From assembly GCF_003217235.1 (NCBI RefSeq), contig NZ_QJTF01000028.1, positions 1-35,337 on the forward strand: a stretch of 35,337 bases of DNA. The letters run 5' to 3'. The translations under genes were made by a program, and so were the position numbers. Source of the stretch: Paramesorhizobium leguminum. Lineage in GTDB: Bacteria > Pseudomonadota > Alphaproteobacteria > Rhizobiales > Rhizobiaceae. Below the pieces are notes generated by a model. It worked only from the letters and a program-made list of their open reading frames with translations. It was not told the origin of the DNA and did not search any database. This document shows positions 1 through 9,381 of the stretch, in pieces. Within the stretch, counting starts at the first letter, position 1, and each line of letters starts with the position of its first letter.

Positions 1-26
1 ATTCCCGGGGTGGCCATCCCGGGAAT
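1..26. repeat. Palindrome at window start
   Basis: ATTCCCGGG at 1-9 is repeated in inverted orientation as CCCGGGAAT at 18-26. The eight bases between them are nearly self-complementary, so the whole 26 bases form one near-perfect palindrome. No T-run follows it on the + strand, so it does not look like an intrinsic terminator for an upstream + gene. The left side is cut by the window edge, so a larger element cannot be excluded. Confidence 0.5.
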
Positions 27-328
27 CGCATCCAGCCTCAGCGCCAATTAAGCATGAAACAAACAGACAATTCCTGTGCTTGTCACAGGAATCCATGCCT
101 CAACATTTCCATTACAACAACGGATACAATTTGCTTTGGGCTGCTTGAATCAATCTCGACGCATCCGCGCACAATCCATTGTTTTCGCGCCGAAATTTTT
201 CATGGCCCAGCCGCGGGCGAAATATCTACGCTTTGCTTCCCTTTCCGGAATGAATTTGCTTTGATTCCGCCGCCGCGCTGGCCATAGATAGGCGCAACCA
301 GCAAAAAAAGCTGAAAGCGGAGGAAACC
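27..328. other. Intergenic leader upstream of metY
   Basis: About 300 bases without a convincing gene. Short ORFs here have no good ribosome-binding site or coding character. A 5-bp stem (GCTGG/CCAGC, about 276-303) with a 16-base loop and an A-run lies just before the Shine-Dalgarno GCGGAGG of the next gene. It superficially resembles a SAM-II riboswitch but lacks the pseudoknot strand (see rejected items). No clear sigma-70 promoter was found. Confidence 0.4.
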
Positions 329-1615
329 ATGGCTCACCGTTCCCCAGGCATCGAAACGCTCGCCATTCACGCCGGCGCAAAGCCGGATCCGGCGACCGGC
401 GCGCGCGCCACGCCCATCTACCAGACGACATCGTTCGTCTTCGAGGATGCCGATCACGCCGCCTCGCTCTTCGGCCTGCAGGCGTTTGGCAATATCTATA
501 CGCGCATCACCAATCCGACGACTGCGGTGCTGGAGGAGCGTATCGCCGCGCTTGAAGGCGGCACGGCGGCGCTGGCGACGGCTTCCGGCCATGCGGCCCA
601 GCTTCTGATCTTTCAGACATTGATGCAGCCGGGCGATAATTTCGTCGCGGCCAACAAGCTCTATGGCGGTTCGATCAATCAGTTTGGGCAGGCGTTTAAA
701 TCCTTCGGCTGGCAGGTGCGTTGGGCCGATACCGATGATGCGGCATCCTTTGAAAAACATATCGATGAGCGGACCCGCGCCATCTTCGTGGAAAGCATCG
801 CCAATCCGGGCGGCATTATCGTAGATCTTGAGGCGGTGGCGGCGATCGCGCAGAAGCATGGCCTGCCGCTCATCGTCGATAACACGTTGGCCTCGCCCTA
901 TTTGATTCGCCCTATCGAGCACGGCGCCGACATTGTCGTTCATTCGCTGACAAAATTCATCGGCGGCCACGGCAATTCCATGGGCGGCATCATTGTCGAT
1001 GGCGGCACGTTCGACTGGTCCAAGTCCGGCAATTATCCGCTGCTTTCCGAGCCGCGCCCGGAATATGCGGGCATGGTGCTGCACCAGACCTTCGGCAACA
1101 TCGCCTTCGCCATCGCCGCCCGCGTCCTCGGTTTGCGTGATCTGGGACCGGCGATCTCGCCGTTCAACGCGTTCCAGCTTCTCACCGGCGTGGAAACGCT
1201 GCCGCTACGGATGCAGCGCCATTGCGACAATGCGCTTGCCGTCGCCGCCTGGCTGGAAAACCACGATAAGGTCTCATGGGTTTCTTATTCTGCCCTGCCT
1301 GCGGACAAATATCATGCGCTCCAGCAGAAATATTCCCCCAAGGGCGGCGGCGCGGTGCTCACCTTCAGCCTGAAGGGCGGTTACGAGGCGGGCGTCAAGC
1401 TCGTCGGTAGCCTCGAACTCTTCTCGCATGTCGCGAATCTTGGCGATACGCGCTCGCTCGTCATCCATCCCGCCTCGACAACGCATCGCCAGCTCTCCGA
1501 CACGCAGAAAATCGCGGCCGGCGCCGGGCCGGATGTCGTCCGCCTTTCCATAGGCATCGAGAATGCGGATGATATCATCGCCGATCTCGATCAGGCGCTG
1601 GCGAAGGCAGGCTGA
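329..1615 (+). CDS. metY: O-acetylhomoserine sulfhydrylase (aminocarboxypropyltransferase)
   Basis: A 428-residue PLP enzyme of the Cys/Met metabolism family. It is expected to make homocysteine from O-acetyl-L-homoserine and sulfide in the cytoplasm, for methionine synthesis. The length fits MetY (about 425-440), which is longer than MetB/MetZ-type relatives (about 380-400). The PLP lysine is K209 in the motif SLTKFIGGHG. D184 in VDNT should contact the pyridine nitrogen, and the phosphate/cofactor-binding ASGHAA stretch is at 85-90. The C-terminal half has the usual family block around SLVIHPASTTH. The start is supported by GCGGAGG seven bases upstream of the ATG. A cupin gene follows four bases after the stop, suggesting co-transcription. 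Substrate choice between O-acetyl and O-succinyl homoserine is inferred from length and similarity. Confidence 0.93.
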   Translation: MAHRSPGIETLAIHAGAKPDPATGARATPIYQTTSFVFEDADHAASLFGLQAFGNIYTRITNPTTAVLEERIAALEGGTAALATASGHAAQLLIFQTLMQPGDNFVAANKLYGGSINQFGQAFKSFGWQVRWADTDDAASFEKHIDERTRAIFVESIANPGGIIVDLEAVAAIAQKHGLPLIVDNTLASPYLIRPIEHGADIVVHSLTKFIGGHGNSMGGIIVDGGTFDWSKSGNYPLLSEPRPEYAGMVLHQTFGNIAFAIAARVLGLRDLGPAISPFNAFQLLTGVETLPLRMQRHCDNALAVAAWLENHDKVSWVSYSALPADKYHALQQKYSPKGGGAVLTFSLKGGYEAGVKLVGSLELFSHVANLGDTRSLVIHPASTTHRQLSDTQKIAAGAGPDVVRLSIGIENADDIIADLDQALAKAG

Positions 1616-1619
1616 TTCG

Positions 1620-1976
1620 ATGACGGCGCGACCGCTCTTTCTCTCGATCAATGTGAATAGTGCCGGGGCGGCGGAAGAGGGCGCTCCTCCCGCCGACCGC
1701 ATCCTCGAAGGCAATCCCACATTCCGCACCTGGAATATGGAGGAGGCCGAAGGCGGCCTCTATGCCGGCGTCTGGGAGGCGACGCCCGGCAAATGGCGCA
1801 TCGAATATGACGAATGGGAGTTCTGCCACATCCTCTCCGGCGTTTCCGTCATCGCGGAGGCGGGCGGAGCGGCGGTTACCGTGCGCGCCGGGGATAGCTT
1901 CGCGCTGCGTCCTGGCTTCAAGGGAACGTGGGAGGTGATCGAGACGACGCGGAAGGAATATGTGATCAGGGTTTGA
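1620..1976 (+). CDS. Cupin-domain protein (DUF861 / ureidoglycine aminohydrolase-like cupin)
   Basis: A 118-residue single-domain cupin. The core is at about residues 45-118: a GVWEATPGKW strand, then a WEFCHILSG turn, then a GDSFALRPGF turn and a final ETTRKEYVIRV strand. This pattern fits the EutQ/DUF861 small-cupin family (PF05899). The H in FCHILSG could be a metal ligand, but the other usual metal ligands are not obvious. I start it at 1620, four bases after the metY stop; an upstream in-frame ATG inside metY would add an unrelated basic stretch. Its tight spacing links it to sulfur amino-acid metabolism by context only. The substrate is unknown. Confidence 0.8.
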   Translation: MTARPLFLSINVNSAGAAEEGAPPADRILEGNPTFRTWNMEEAEGGLYAGVWEATPGKWRIEYDEWEFCHILSGVSVIAEAGGAAVTVRAGDSFALRPGFKGTWEVIETTRKEYVIRV

Positions 1977-2133
1977 TGGCTGCCCAATCAGGCGGCTGTC
2001 TTTGGGCTGTTTGCAAGATGGTATGGTTGAAGCAGGATTTCAGCCAAAATATTCTATTCCCGGTTTATTTTGTACGCCATATTCATTACGAGTGCCTGCG
2101 GGGGAGGGAATCCTAATTTTATTGGCGGCTTAA

Positions 2134-2562
2134 ATGAAACTCAGAATTGCAACGGCTATCTTCGTTATCTCGGTAATATTATCTGGTTGTCAATCGTCTA
2201 GTGAGTTAGATCGCCCAGATATTTCAAGTAAAATTACTGACCCGGCTCTTCGGGCGCAGTTCAAAGAAGAGTATGAGCAGCGAAAGGTGGCGGCTACCGC
2301 AATGCGCAGTCGTTGTATGCAAAAATGGTCGCCGGATAATTCAATGATAGACTATTGCACTGAGCAACAAACACCGAAGTTAGCTCAATTTATCCGAAAC
2401 AAGGTTTTGTATGAACATCTAAATAAAAAAAATCCTCGTATATTTAAATTCGAGGTTGATATGTATCGTAAGTGTCAGTCTGCATATTGGGGAGATTATG
2501 AGATGATGGATGCTTGCGTTGAGAATGAGAGGGCTGTTCGAGTTTTAACTCGTGTCTATTAG
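2134..2562 (+). CDS. Putative lipoprotein with twin CX13C motifs, AT-rich
   Basis: A 142-residue hypothetical protein. Residues 1-18 are a lipoprotein signal peptide ending in the lipobox LSGC, so C19 should be lipidated and the protein periplasmic. The mature part has four cysteines in two equally spaced pairs, C61-C75 and C114-C128. In both pairs D, M and D fall at +7, +10 and +12 from the first Cys, which suggests an internal duplication and two disulfides. It is clearly richer in A/T than its neighbours (many AAA, ATT, TAT codons), lies alone between metY-cupin and a tRNA, and is followed by its own terminator. This suggests horizontal acquisition next to a tRNA gene. I do not recognise the family. 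Confidence 0.7.
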   Translation: MKLRIATAIFVISVILSGCQSSSELDRPDISSKITDPALRAQFKEEYEQRKVAATAMRSRCMQKWSPDNSMIDYCTEQQTPKLAQFIRNKVLYEHLNKKNPRIFKFEVDMYRKCQSAYWGDYEMMDACVENERAVRVLTRVY

Positions 2563-2578
2563 ACATTACTAAAAAAAC

Positions 2579-2608
2579 AAAACCATCGATGCGATTCGAG
2601 GTTTTTTT
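2579..2608 (+). terminator. Rho-independent terminator of the lipoprotein gene
   Basis: Stem AAAACC plus TCGA pairs with TCGA plus GGTTTT, with one bulged A and a six-base loop, followed by a run of T at 2602-2608. It lies 17 bases after the lipoprotein stop codon. Confidence 0.75.
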
Positions 2609-2762
2609 AATAGGGAACAGTGGTTTTAATTTTACGCGCCGGAAATTTGGAAGCTCAAGGGCTACAGGGTTCGCTTGATTTTGCGACTGGCAAGTGAATG
2701 CCCACTATTGTTATTGGCACGGCACCTCAAATTTCAAGGGGGTGTGTTGGTGATGGTAAAAC

Positions 2763-2778
2763 AAAAACCCCGAAGGGC
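2763..2778 (-). terminator. Intrinsic terminator downstream of tRNA-Val
   Basis: Read on the minus strand, this is GCCC-TTCG-GGG followed by a T-run: a short UUCG-tetraloop hairpin with a U-tract. It lies about 35 bases beyond the 3' end of the minus-strand tRNA-Val. Confidence 0.6.
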
Positions 2779-2811
2779 GTGCGTTAAATATCTGATTTTA
2801 TTGATGAGATA

Positions 2812-2887
<76 letters not shown>

Positions 2888-3219
2888 GACTGCAGTGAAG
2901 CAGCGTGTGTGCAGCGTTTAGGCAATTCGTGACGCAAGCGCAAGAGGGAAGTAAGACGCATCACCGAATCCTTTTGGGGGGAGGGCGGTTCTTTAAGCGG
3001 CGCCGGCGGGAGGATTCGGTTCCATATGTGTCTAAAAGAGAAAATCGCGGAAGGGTCGCTGAGCCGCCCGCGCATTTGCGAGCGATTGCAGTCGCTCGGA
3101 TGCCCATGTTTCCGGGCATCAAAAACTTTCTTCGAAATTTGTACATAAGGTCGTTGACATGAATCGGGGAACCCCTTAGACAGCCGCTCACGCCGGACGA
3201 AACGCCGGCCACAAAATGC
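2888..3219. other. Intergenic region between divergent tRNA genes
   Basis: 332 bases with no convincing protein gene. It must hold the promoters of tRNA-Val (leftward) and tRNA-Asp (rightward). The only clear promoter is the tRNA-Asp one. Apparent ORFs across here run through the tRNAs and are artefacts. Confidence 0.5.
3154..3182 (+). promoter_or_regulatory. Sigma-70 type promoter for tRNA-Asp
   Basis: TTGACA at 3154-3159, a 17-base spacer, then TAGACA at 3177-3182. Transcription should begin about 30 bases before the tRNA. The spacer holds GGGGAACCCC, a small palindrome. Confidence 0.65.
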
Positions 3220-3296
3220 GCGGGTGTAGCTCAGTTGGTTAGAGTGCCGGCCTGTCACGCCGGAGGTCGCGGGTTCGAGCCCCGTCACTCGCGCCA
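3220..3296 (+). tRNA. tRNA-Asp (anticodon GTC)
   Basis: Acceptor GCGGGTG pairs with CACTCGC (one G-U). Anticodon stem CCGGC/GCCGG encloses CTGTCAC, giving anticodon GTC. T-arm GCGGG-TTCGAGC-CCCGT is complete. Discriminator G, with CCA encoded at 3294-3296. Total 77 nt. Confidence 0.95.
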
Positions 3297-3953
3297 CTTT
3301 TCTTCAAACGAAATCAATCAGTTGGTTTGTTTGGTGAGAAGTGGCGCGCCGCCCGGGATTAAAATTTCCCTTAGTCAGTTTCAACTTTCGCTTCCCAATA
3401 TACATCGTCTGATATCACGCGAATGTGTCTCCGCATGCGCCGCGTAATGCCGGCCTGCCTCACGAACATTTGAGGCGTCTATGCGCATGTGAAAAACGCC
3501 CGTTCGGCTGTGGTCGTTTGGTGCAGGCTGGCTACGCGCCCGGGTTCGATTCTATTGTGTTAATCCGTTTGATTCCCGGCCTTTTTCTACCGCGCGCGGT
3601 GGTCTCGGCGCATCCTTCATCCTATATGCAGCGATGAATGCCTGCCCGTATGCAGTCCTGGGCCGCATATTGTTAAGCATATGGCGAAAGGTCGGCGGTT
3701 AATTGCCTGTCTTCAGGCTTGCGCCATTGGCGGCTCTGCGCTAACCCTCGCCGCAAATCACGCTGAGTTTCGCACGGCATGCCTTTTGAAGCTGCTTGGG
3801 CGAGGGCCTGTACCAGAGCATGGTCCCAAAAAGTTGGCTAGCTTTTTGGACAAGATCATGCGGCTACAAGATGCAATGTGTCGCATGTTCGTGGCCGGTA
3901 AAGGCTTATAGACCAAGCGAAACAGCCTCGTTTCTAAAGGCGGAAATTGGATC
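3297..3953. other. Gene-poor leader region upstream of the nuo operon
   Basis: About 650 bases between tRNA-Asp and nuoA. I see no ORF with both a ribosome-binding site and coding character; a 76-codon frame at 3681-3911 overlaps a palindromic repeat and looks accidental. The stretch contains a TTCATC/GATGAA inverted repeat near 3617-3640 and a dispersed-repeat-like palindrome at 3818-3862. The nuo promoter is expected here, but I cannot point to it. Confidence 0.4.
3818..3862. repeat. Imperfect palindrome resembling the rhizobial dispersed GCATGATCC element
   Basis: GCATGGTCC and AAAAAG on the left are mirrored by CTTTTT and GGACAAGATCATGC on the right, about a short centre containing GCTAGC. 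The layout (GCATG-TCC-AAAAG, centre, CTTTT-GGA-GATCATGC) resembles a palindrome I know as frequent between genes in rhizobia and brucellae. It lies about 90 bases before nuoA. Confidence 0.5.
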
Positions 3954-4319
3954 ATGAACGAGCTTTTGAGTTCCTACCTGCCCATCGTCATTTTCATCGG
4001 CGTGGCGCTGGTGATCGGCTTGGCGCTTCTTGTCGCGCCATTCCTGGTCGCGTACCGGCAGCCTGACCCTGAAAAGCTGTCCGCATATGAGTGCGGTTTC
4101 AACGCTTTCGACGATGCCCGCATGAAATTCGACATCCGGTTCTATCTGGTGTCGATTCTCTTCATCATCTTCGATCTGGAAGTCGCCTTCCTGTTCCCCT
4201 GGGCCGTCTCGTTCGGCTCCATCGGCTGGTTTGGCTTCTGGTCCATGATGCTGTTCCTCGCCGTGCTGACCATCGGCTTCATCTATGAATGGAAAAAGGG
4301 AGCGCTGGAATGGGATTGA
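3954..4319 (+). CDS. nuoA: NADH-quinone oxidoreductase subunit A
   Basis: A 121-residue membrane subunit of complex I (ND3 homologue). It has three hydrophobic segments, at about 10-34, 66-88 and 93-113. The loop between the first two holds the signature [20 protein letters not shown]; its cysteine matches the ND3 loop cysteine near the quinone channel. The length is standard. This is the first gene of the operon, and its last 10 bases overlap the start of nuoB, which implies translational coupling. Confidence 0.97.
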   Translation: MNELLSSYLPIVIFIGVALVIGLALLVAPFLVAYRQPDPEKLSAYECGFNAFDDARMKFDIRFYLVSILFIIFDLEVAFLFPWAVSFGSIGWFGFWSMMLFLAVLTIGFIYEWKKGALEWD

Positions 4320-4891
4320 CCGATAGCAACGCCACGCTCGTCGCGCCCCGTCCCAAGGGCATCATTGACCCGAACACGGGCAAGCCCATCGGTGCGGATG
4401 ATGCGTTCTTCAACGATCTGAACAGCGAATTGTCCGACAAGGGCTTTCTCGTCACCTCCACCGATGCGCTCATCACCTGGGCGCGCACCGGCTCGCTGAT
4501 GTGGATGACGTTCGGCCTCGCCTGCTGCGCCGTGGAGATGATGCATATCTCCATGCCGCGCTATGACGCCGAGCGCTTCGGCATCGCGCCACGCGCTAGC
4601 CCGCGCCAGTCGGACGTGATGATCGTCGCCGGTACGCTGACCAACAAGATGGCCCCCGCGCTGCGCAAGGTCTACGACCAGATGCCCGAGCCGCGTTATG
4701 TCATCTCCATGGGCTCCTGCGCCAATGGCGGCGGCTATTACCATTATTCCTATTCGGTGGTGCGCGGCTGCGACCGTGTCGTGCCCGTCGATATCTACGT
4801 GCCTGGCTGCCCGCCCACGGCGGAGGCTCTGCTCTACGGCATTCTCATGCTGCAGAAGAAGATCCGCCGCACCGGCACCATAGAGCGATAG
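4310..4891 (+). CDS. nuoB: NADH-quinone oxidoreductase subunit B
   Basis: A 193-residue subunit of the Q module (PSST homologue) that holds cluster N2, the last Fe-S centre before quinone. The four ligands are present: the tandem C72-C73 in [10 protein letters not shown]137 in GSCANGG and C167 in PGCPP. I choose the ATG at 4310, inside the nuoA end, preceded by AAAGGGAGC. An earlier in-frame ATG at 4289 would add only seven residues and lies well inside nuoA. The N-terminal tail of about 45 residues is usual for alphaproteobacterial and mitochondrial forms. Confidence 0.97.
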   Translation: MGLTDSNATLVAPRPKGIIDPNTGKPIGADDAFFNDLNSELSDKGFLVTSTDALITWARTGSLMWMTFGLACCAVEMMHISMPRYDAERFGIAPRASPRQSDVMIVAGTLTNKMAPALRKVYDQMPEPRYVISMGSCANGGGYYHYSYSVVRGCDRVVPVDIYVPGCPPTAEALLYGILMLQKKIRRTGTIER

Positions 4892-4902
4892 GAGAGGCTG
4901 GC

Positions 4903-5511
4903 ATGAGCAACGAGCAAGCCCTCGAAGATTTCAAGCTCTACCTGACAGAGCGTCTGGGCGACGGCATCGACGATATCTCGATAAGCTATGGCGAACTGGC
5001 GCTCAGCGTGCCGGTCGATCGGCTGATCGCCACGCTGACCTTCCTGCGTGACGACGATCTGTGCCGGTTCGTGTCGTTCATCGATATCAGCGGCGTCGAT
5101 TATCCCGAGCGCGCCAAGCGGTTCGATGTGGTCTACCAGTTCCTGTCGCCCCGCCATAACCGCCGCATCCGCGTCAAGGTTCAGGCGGATGAGAACACGC
5201 AGGTTCCCTCGGCAACCGGCGTATATCCGGGTGCGGAGTGGTACGAGCGCGAGGCCTACGATATGTACGGCATCCTGTTCTCCGGCCATCCGGATCTGCG
5301 CCGCATCCTCACCGATTACGGCTTCGACGGTTATCCGCTGCGCAAGGACTTCCCGCTCACGGGCTTTGTGGAAGTGCGCTACGACGACGAGCTGAAGCGC
5401 GTCGTCTATCAGCCGGTGGAACTGCGGCAGGAATTCCGCAATTTCGATTTCCTCTCCCCATGGGAAGGGACGGATTACGTCCTGCCCGGCGATGAAAAAG
5501 CGAAGCAGTGA
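4903..5511 (+). CDS. nuoC: NADH-quinone oxidoreductase subunit C
   Basis: A 202-residue Q-module subunit (30-kDa homologue), encoded separately from nuoD rather than fused as in E. coli. The family signature lies at about residues 113-145: [20 protein letters not shown] followed by [18 protein letters not shown]. It starts 11 bases after nuoB with GGAGAGG upstream. Its TGA stop (5509-5511) lies within the first unit of the heptamer array of the following inserted cassette. Confidence 0.97.
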   Translation: MSNEQALEDFKLYLTERLGDGIDDISISYGELALSVPVDRLIATLTFLRDDDLCRFVSFIDISGVDYPERAKRFDVVYQFLSPRHNRRIRVKVQADENTQVPSATGVYPGAEWYEREAYDMYGILFSGHPDLRRILTDYGFDGYPLRKDFPLTGFVEVRYDDELKRVVYQPVELRQEFRNFDFLSPWEGTDYVLPGDEKAKQ

Positions 5512-5549
5512 ATGGTGAATGGTGAATGGTGAATAGTGAATAGTGAATG
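5508..5549 (+). repeat. Left heptamer array of the nuoC-nuoD cassette (six units)
   Basis: Six head-to-tail copies of a 7-base unit: GTGAATG three times, GTGAATA twice, GTGAATG once. The first unit supplies the nuoC stop codon (TGA 5509-5511). The last supplies the ATG (5547-5549) of the four-helix-bundle gene. The array is the inverted partner of 5948-5981: 34 bases (5515-5548) match its reverse complement with two mismatches, so the transcript could form a long stem that loops out the gene. Confidence 0.85.
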
Positions 5550-5945
5550 GAAAACGCGGGACCAGAACGAGAAAAGATACGCGACTATCGCGATTTGAAC
5601 GTCTGGAAGGATTCGATGACTTTGGCGACTGACATCTATGTACTGACGCGGGCTTTTCCCCGTGATGAGATGTTTGGCATGACAACGCAAATGCGTCGTG
5701 CTGCCTCATCGATTCCCGCAAATATCGCCGAAGGTTTTGGACGCGCGCAGAGGAAGGTGTTCGTTCAATTTCTGCGGATAGCGCAAGGCTCTCTCAAGGA
5801 GTTGGAGACGCACACTATGCTATCCCGGCGCGTTGATCTTCTAAAAGAAAAGCAGGCCGACGACCTTGGTCTAAGATACGAGAAACTTGGAAAAATGCTG
5901 GTTTCATTGATCCGGTCTTTAGAGCGTAATGGGCGTGAAGTCTGA
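5547..5945 (+). CDS. Four-helix-bundle protein (S23 / 23S rRNA intervening-sequence family) inside the nuo operon
   Basis: A 132-residue protein of the four-helix-bundle family PF05635, known from open frames in 23S rRNA intervening sequences and related to Avd of diversity-generating retroelements. Seen here: an N-terminal DYRDLNVWKDSM start, the family hallmark SIPANIAEG at 55-63, and four amphipathic helices at about 14-37, 44-65, 70-95 and 100-128. It has a basic surface (RR at 50-51 and 94-95, several K). Its ATG lies in the last unit of the left heptamer array, and the right array starts three bases after its stop. Codon use is less GC-biased than in nuo genes. Family members are thought to bind structured RNA. 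A role in complex I is unlikely; it looks like a passenger of an inserted element. Confidence 0.85.
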   Translation: MENAGPEREKIRDYRDLNVWKDSMTLATDIYVLTRAFPRDEMFGMTTQMRRAASSIPANIAEGFGRAQRKVFVQFLRIAQGSLKELETHTMLSRRVDLLKEKQADDLGLRYEKLGKMLVSLIRSLERNGREV

Positions 5946-5947
5946 TG

Positions 5948-5981
5948 AATCACTATTCACTATTCACCATTCACTATTCAC
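5948..5981 (+). repeat. Right heptamer array of the cassette (inverted copy)
   Basis: Four copies of a 7-base unit, CACTATT, CACTATT, CACCATT, CACTATT, plus a terminal CAC. This is the reverse complement of the left array at 5515-5548 with two mismatches in 34 bases; one mismatch is a G-U wobble in RNA. It ends 15 bases before the nuoD start codon, so it could mask or present the nuoD ribosome-binding site. Confidence 0.85.
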
Positions 5982-5996
5982 GCCGTGAGGCTAACC

Positions 5997-7187
5997 ATGG
6001 CTGAAACACAGGTTCGCAATTTCAACATCAACTTTGGGCCTCAACACCCTGCCGCGCATGGCGTCTTGCGTCTGGTTCTTGAACTGGACGGCGAGGTGGT
6101 CGAGCGTGTCGATCCGCATATCGGCCTGCTTCATCGCGGCACCGAGAAGCTGATGGAGGCCAAGACTTATCTGCAGGCGGTGCCTTATCTCGACCGTCTC
6201 GATTATGTCGCGCCGATGAATCAGGAACATGCCTTCGCGCTTGCCGTCGAGCGGCTTCTTGAAATCGAGGTGCCGCGGCGCGGCCAGGTCATCCGCGTGC
6301 TCTTCTCGGAAATCGGCCGCATCCTCAACCATCTCTTGAATGTCACCACGCAGGCCATGGATGTCGGCGCGCTTACTCCGCCGCTCTGGGGTTTCGAGGA
6401 GCGCGAGAAGCTGATGGTTTTCTATGAGCGTGCCTCCGGCGCGCGCATGCACGCGGCCTATTTCCGTCCCGGCGGCGTCCATCAGGACATTCCGCAGAAA
6501 CTGGTTGAAGACATCGGCAAGTGGATCGATCCGTTCCTCAAGACCTTGCAGAACCTCGATGATCTCATCACGCCCAACCGCATTTTCAAGCAGCGCAACG
6601 TCGATATCGGCGTCGTCACGCTGGATGAGGCTTGGGCCTGGGGCTTCTCCGGCGTCATGGTTCGCGGTTCGGGCGCTGCATGGGATTTGCGTAAAAGCCA
6701 ACCCTATGAGTGCTACCCGGAAATGGAATTCGACATTCCCATCGGCAAGAATGGCGATTGCTATGATCGCTATCTGATCCGCATGGAAGAGATGCGCCAG
6801 TCGGTGCGCATCATGCGCCAGTGCGTCGATCTGCTTCTGGGCAAGGATTCCACCGGTCCGGTGTCGAATGCGGATCACAAGATCGTGCCGCCGAAGCGGG
6901 GCGAGATGAAGCGCTCGATGGAAGCGCTCATCCAGCACTTCAAGCTCTATACCGAGGGCTATCACGTTCCCGCGGGCGAGGTTTATGCCGCAGTCGAGGC
7001 GCCGAAGGGTGAATTCGGCGTCTATCTCGTCTCGGATGGCTCGAACAAGCCCTATCGCTGCAAACTGCGCGCGCCGGGCTTCGCCCATCTTCAAGCCATG
7101 GATTTCATGTGCCGTGGCCACATGCTTGCCGACGTCTCCGCAATCCTCGGCTCGCTCGATATCGTGTTTGGTGAGGTTGATCGCTGA
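5997..7187 (+). CDS. nuoD: NADH-quinone oxidoreductase subunit D
   Basis: A 396-residue 49-kDa-type Q-module subunit that, with NuoB, forms the quinone pocket. Typical blocks are present: [14 protein letters not shown] near the N-terminus with the pocket histidines, [11 protein letters not shown] at about 44-54, APMNQEHAF, and the C-terminal [11 protein letters not shown]. The length is standard. I use the ATG at 5997, preceded by GTGAGG; a GTG at 5985 is in frame but lies against the heptamer array and adds residues not usual for the family. The stop overlaps the nuoE ATG by one base. Confidence 0.97.
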   Translation: MAETQVRNFNINFGPQHPAAHGVLRLVLELDGEVVERVDPHIGLLHRGTEKLMEAKTYLQAVPYLDRLDYVAPMNQEHAFALAVERLLEIEVPRRGQVIRVLFSEIGRILNHLLNVTTQAMDVGALTPPLWGFEEREKLMVFYERASGARMHAAYFRPGGVHQDIPQKLVEDIGKWIDPFLKTLQNLDDLITPNRIFKQRNVDIGVVTLDEAWAWGFSGVMVRGSGAAWDLRKSQPYECYPEMEFDIPIGKNGDCYDRYLIRMEEMRQSVRIMRQCVDLLLGKDSTGPVSNADHKIVPPKRGEMKRSMEALIQHFKLYTEGYHVPAGEVYAAVEAPKGEFGVYLVSDGSNKPYRCKLRAPGFAHLQAMDFMCRGHMLADVSAILGSLDIVFGEVDR

Positions 7188-8014
7188 TGTCCGTTCGCCG
7201 TCTCGCAGATGATTCCGTTCAGCCGCTTGCGTTCTCGTTCAACCGCGCGAACCAGGTCTGGGCTGAGCAGCAGATCAAGAAATACCCTGAGGGGCGCCAG
7301 CAATCGGCGGTGATTCCGCTGTTGATGCGCGCGCAGGAACAGGATGGCTGGGTCACCCGCGCGGCGATCGAGTATGTCGGCAAGATGCTCGACATGCCGC
7401 TGATCCGCGTGCTCGAAGTGGCGACGTTCTATACGCAGTTCCAGCTCGGCCCCGTCGGCACCCGCGCCCATGTGCAGGTCTGCGGCACGACGCCCTGCAT
7501 GTTGCGCGGGTCCGAAGCGCTGATGGACGTCTGCAAGCATAAGATCAACCCCCAGCCGTTTGCGCTGAACGAGGCCGGCACGCTGTCGTGGGAAGAGGTC
7601 GAATGCCTCGGCGCCTGCGTCAATGCTCCCATGGTTCTGATTTTCAAGGACACCTATGAGGATCTGACGCCGGAGCGGCTGGAACAGATCATCGACGCCT
7701 TCGAGGCGGGCAGGGGCGACGAGATCAAGCCCGGCCCGCAGATCGACCGCGTTCTCTCGGCCCCGGTGGGCGGCTTCACCTCGCTGAACGGGGATGGCGC
7801 GGAGACACCGAAGGTCGCTGTCGCCGGAAACGAAGCCGCCGTCGAAGTGCCCCCTTCAAAGGCGGCAAAGCCCAAGACCTATGCGGCAGAAACGAACGGT
7901 TCGTTGAGAACGCCGTCGCCGGTCAAGGTAAGCAAAGCCGCGGAAGAGAAGACTTCGACGGACCCCGCTCCGAAGGCGAAGAAATCCGCGCCTAAACCCA
8001 AGAAGCCGGTATAA
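7187..8014 (+). CDS. nuoE: NADH-quinone oxidoreductase subunit E with long C-terminal tail
   Basis: A 275-residue 24-kDa-type N-module subunit. The [2Fe-2S] N1a ligands are C99 and C104 (CGTTPC) and C140 and C144 (CLGAC). The thioredoxin-like core ends near residue 170. A segment to about 200 follows, then a tail to 275 rich in Ala, Lys, Pro and Ser that looks disordered. E. coli NuoE has 166 residues; extended forms are, to my knowledge, usual in rhizobia. It is coupled to nuoD by a one-base overlap, and 51 bases separate it from nuoF. Confidence 0.96.
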   Translation: MSVRRLADDSVQPLAFSFNRANQVWAEQQIKKYPEGRQQSAVIPLLMRAQEQDGWVTRAAIEYVGKMLDMPLIRVLEVATFYTQFQLGPVGTRAHVQVCGTTPCMLRGSEALMDVCKHKINPQPFALNEAGTLSWEEVECLGACVNAPMVLIFKDTYEDLTPERLEQIIDAFEAGRGDEIKPGPQIDRVLSAPVGGFTSLNGDGAETPKVAVAGNEAAVEVPPSKAAKPKTYAAETNGSLRTPSPVKVSKAAEEKTSTDPAPKAKKSAPKPKKPV

Positions 8015-8065
8015 TGCAGCGGTTTGCGATGATGAAACGGGATCGATCGGGACAAGAGGTGAGAC

Positions 8066-9376
<1,311 letters not shown>

Positions 9377-9381
9377 AGCCG

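Noticed and set aside
54-287. 77-codon ORF upstream of metY
   Set aside because: No ribosome-binding site, no domain and overlapping alternative frames of similar length.
276-328. Possible SAM-II riboswitch upstream of metY (5-bp stem, 16-base loop, A-run, AGCTGAAAG)
   Set aside because: The sequence lacks the conserved GATTT in the loop and has no 3' strand complementary to the loop for the required pseudoknot.
3681-3911. 76-codon + strand ORF upstream of nuoA
   Set aside because: No ribosome-binding site and no recognisable domain; it spans the palindromic dispersed repeat, so it is probably accidental.
5547-5945. Diversity-generating retroelement based on the Avd-like fold
   Set aside because: No reverse transcriptase, template repeat or variable repeat is present in the window; only the family relation supports it.
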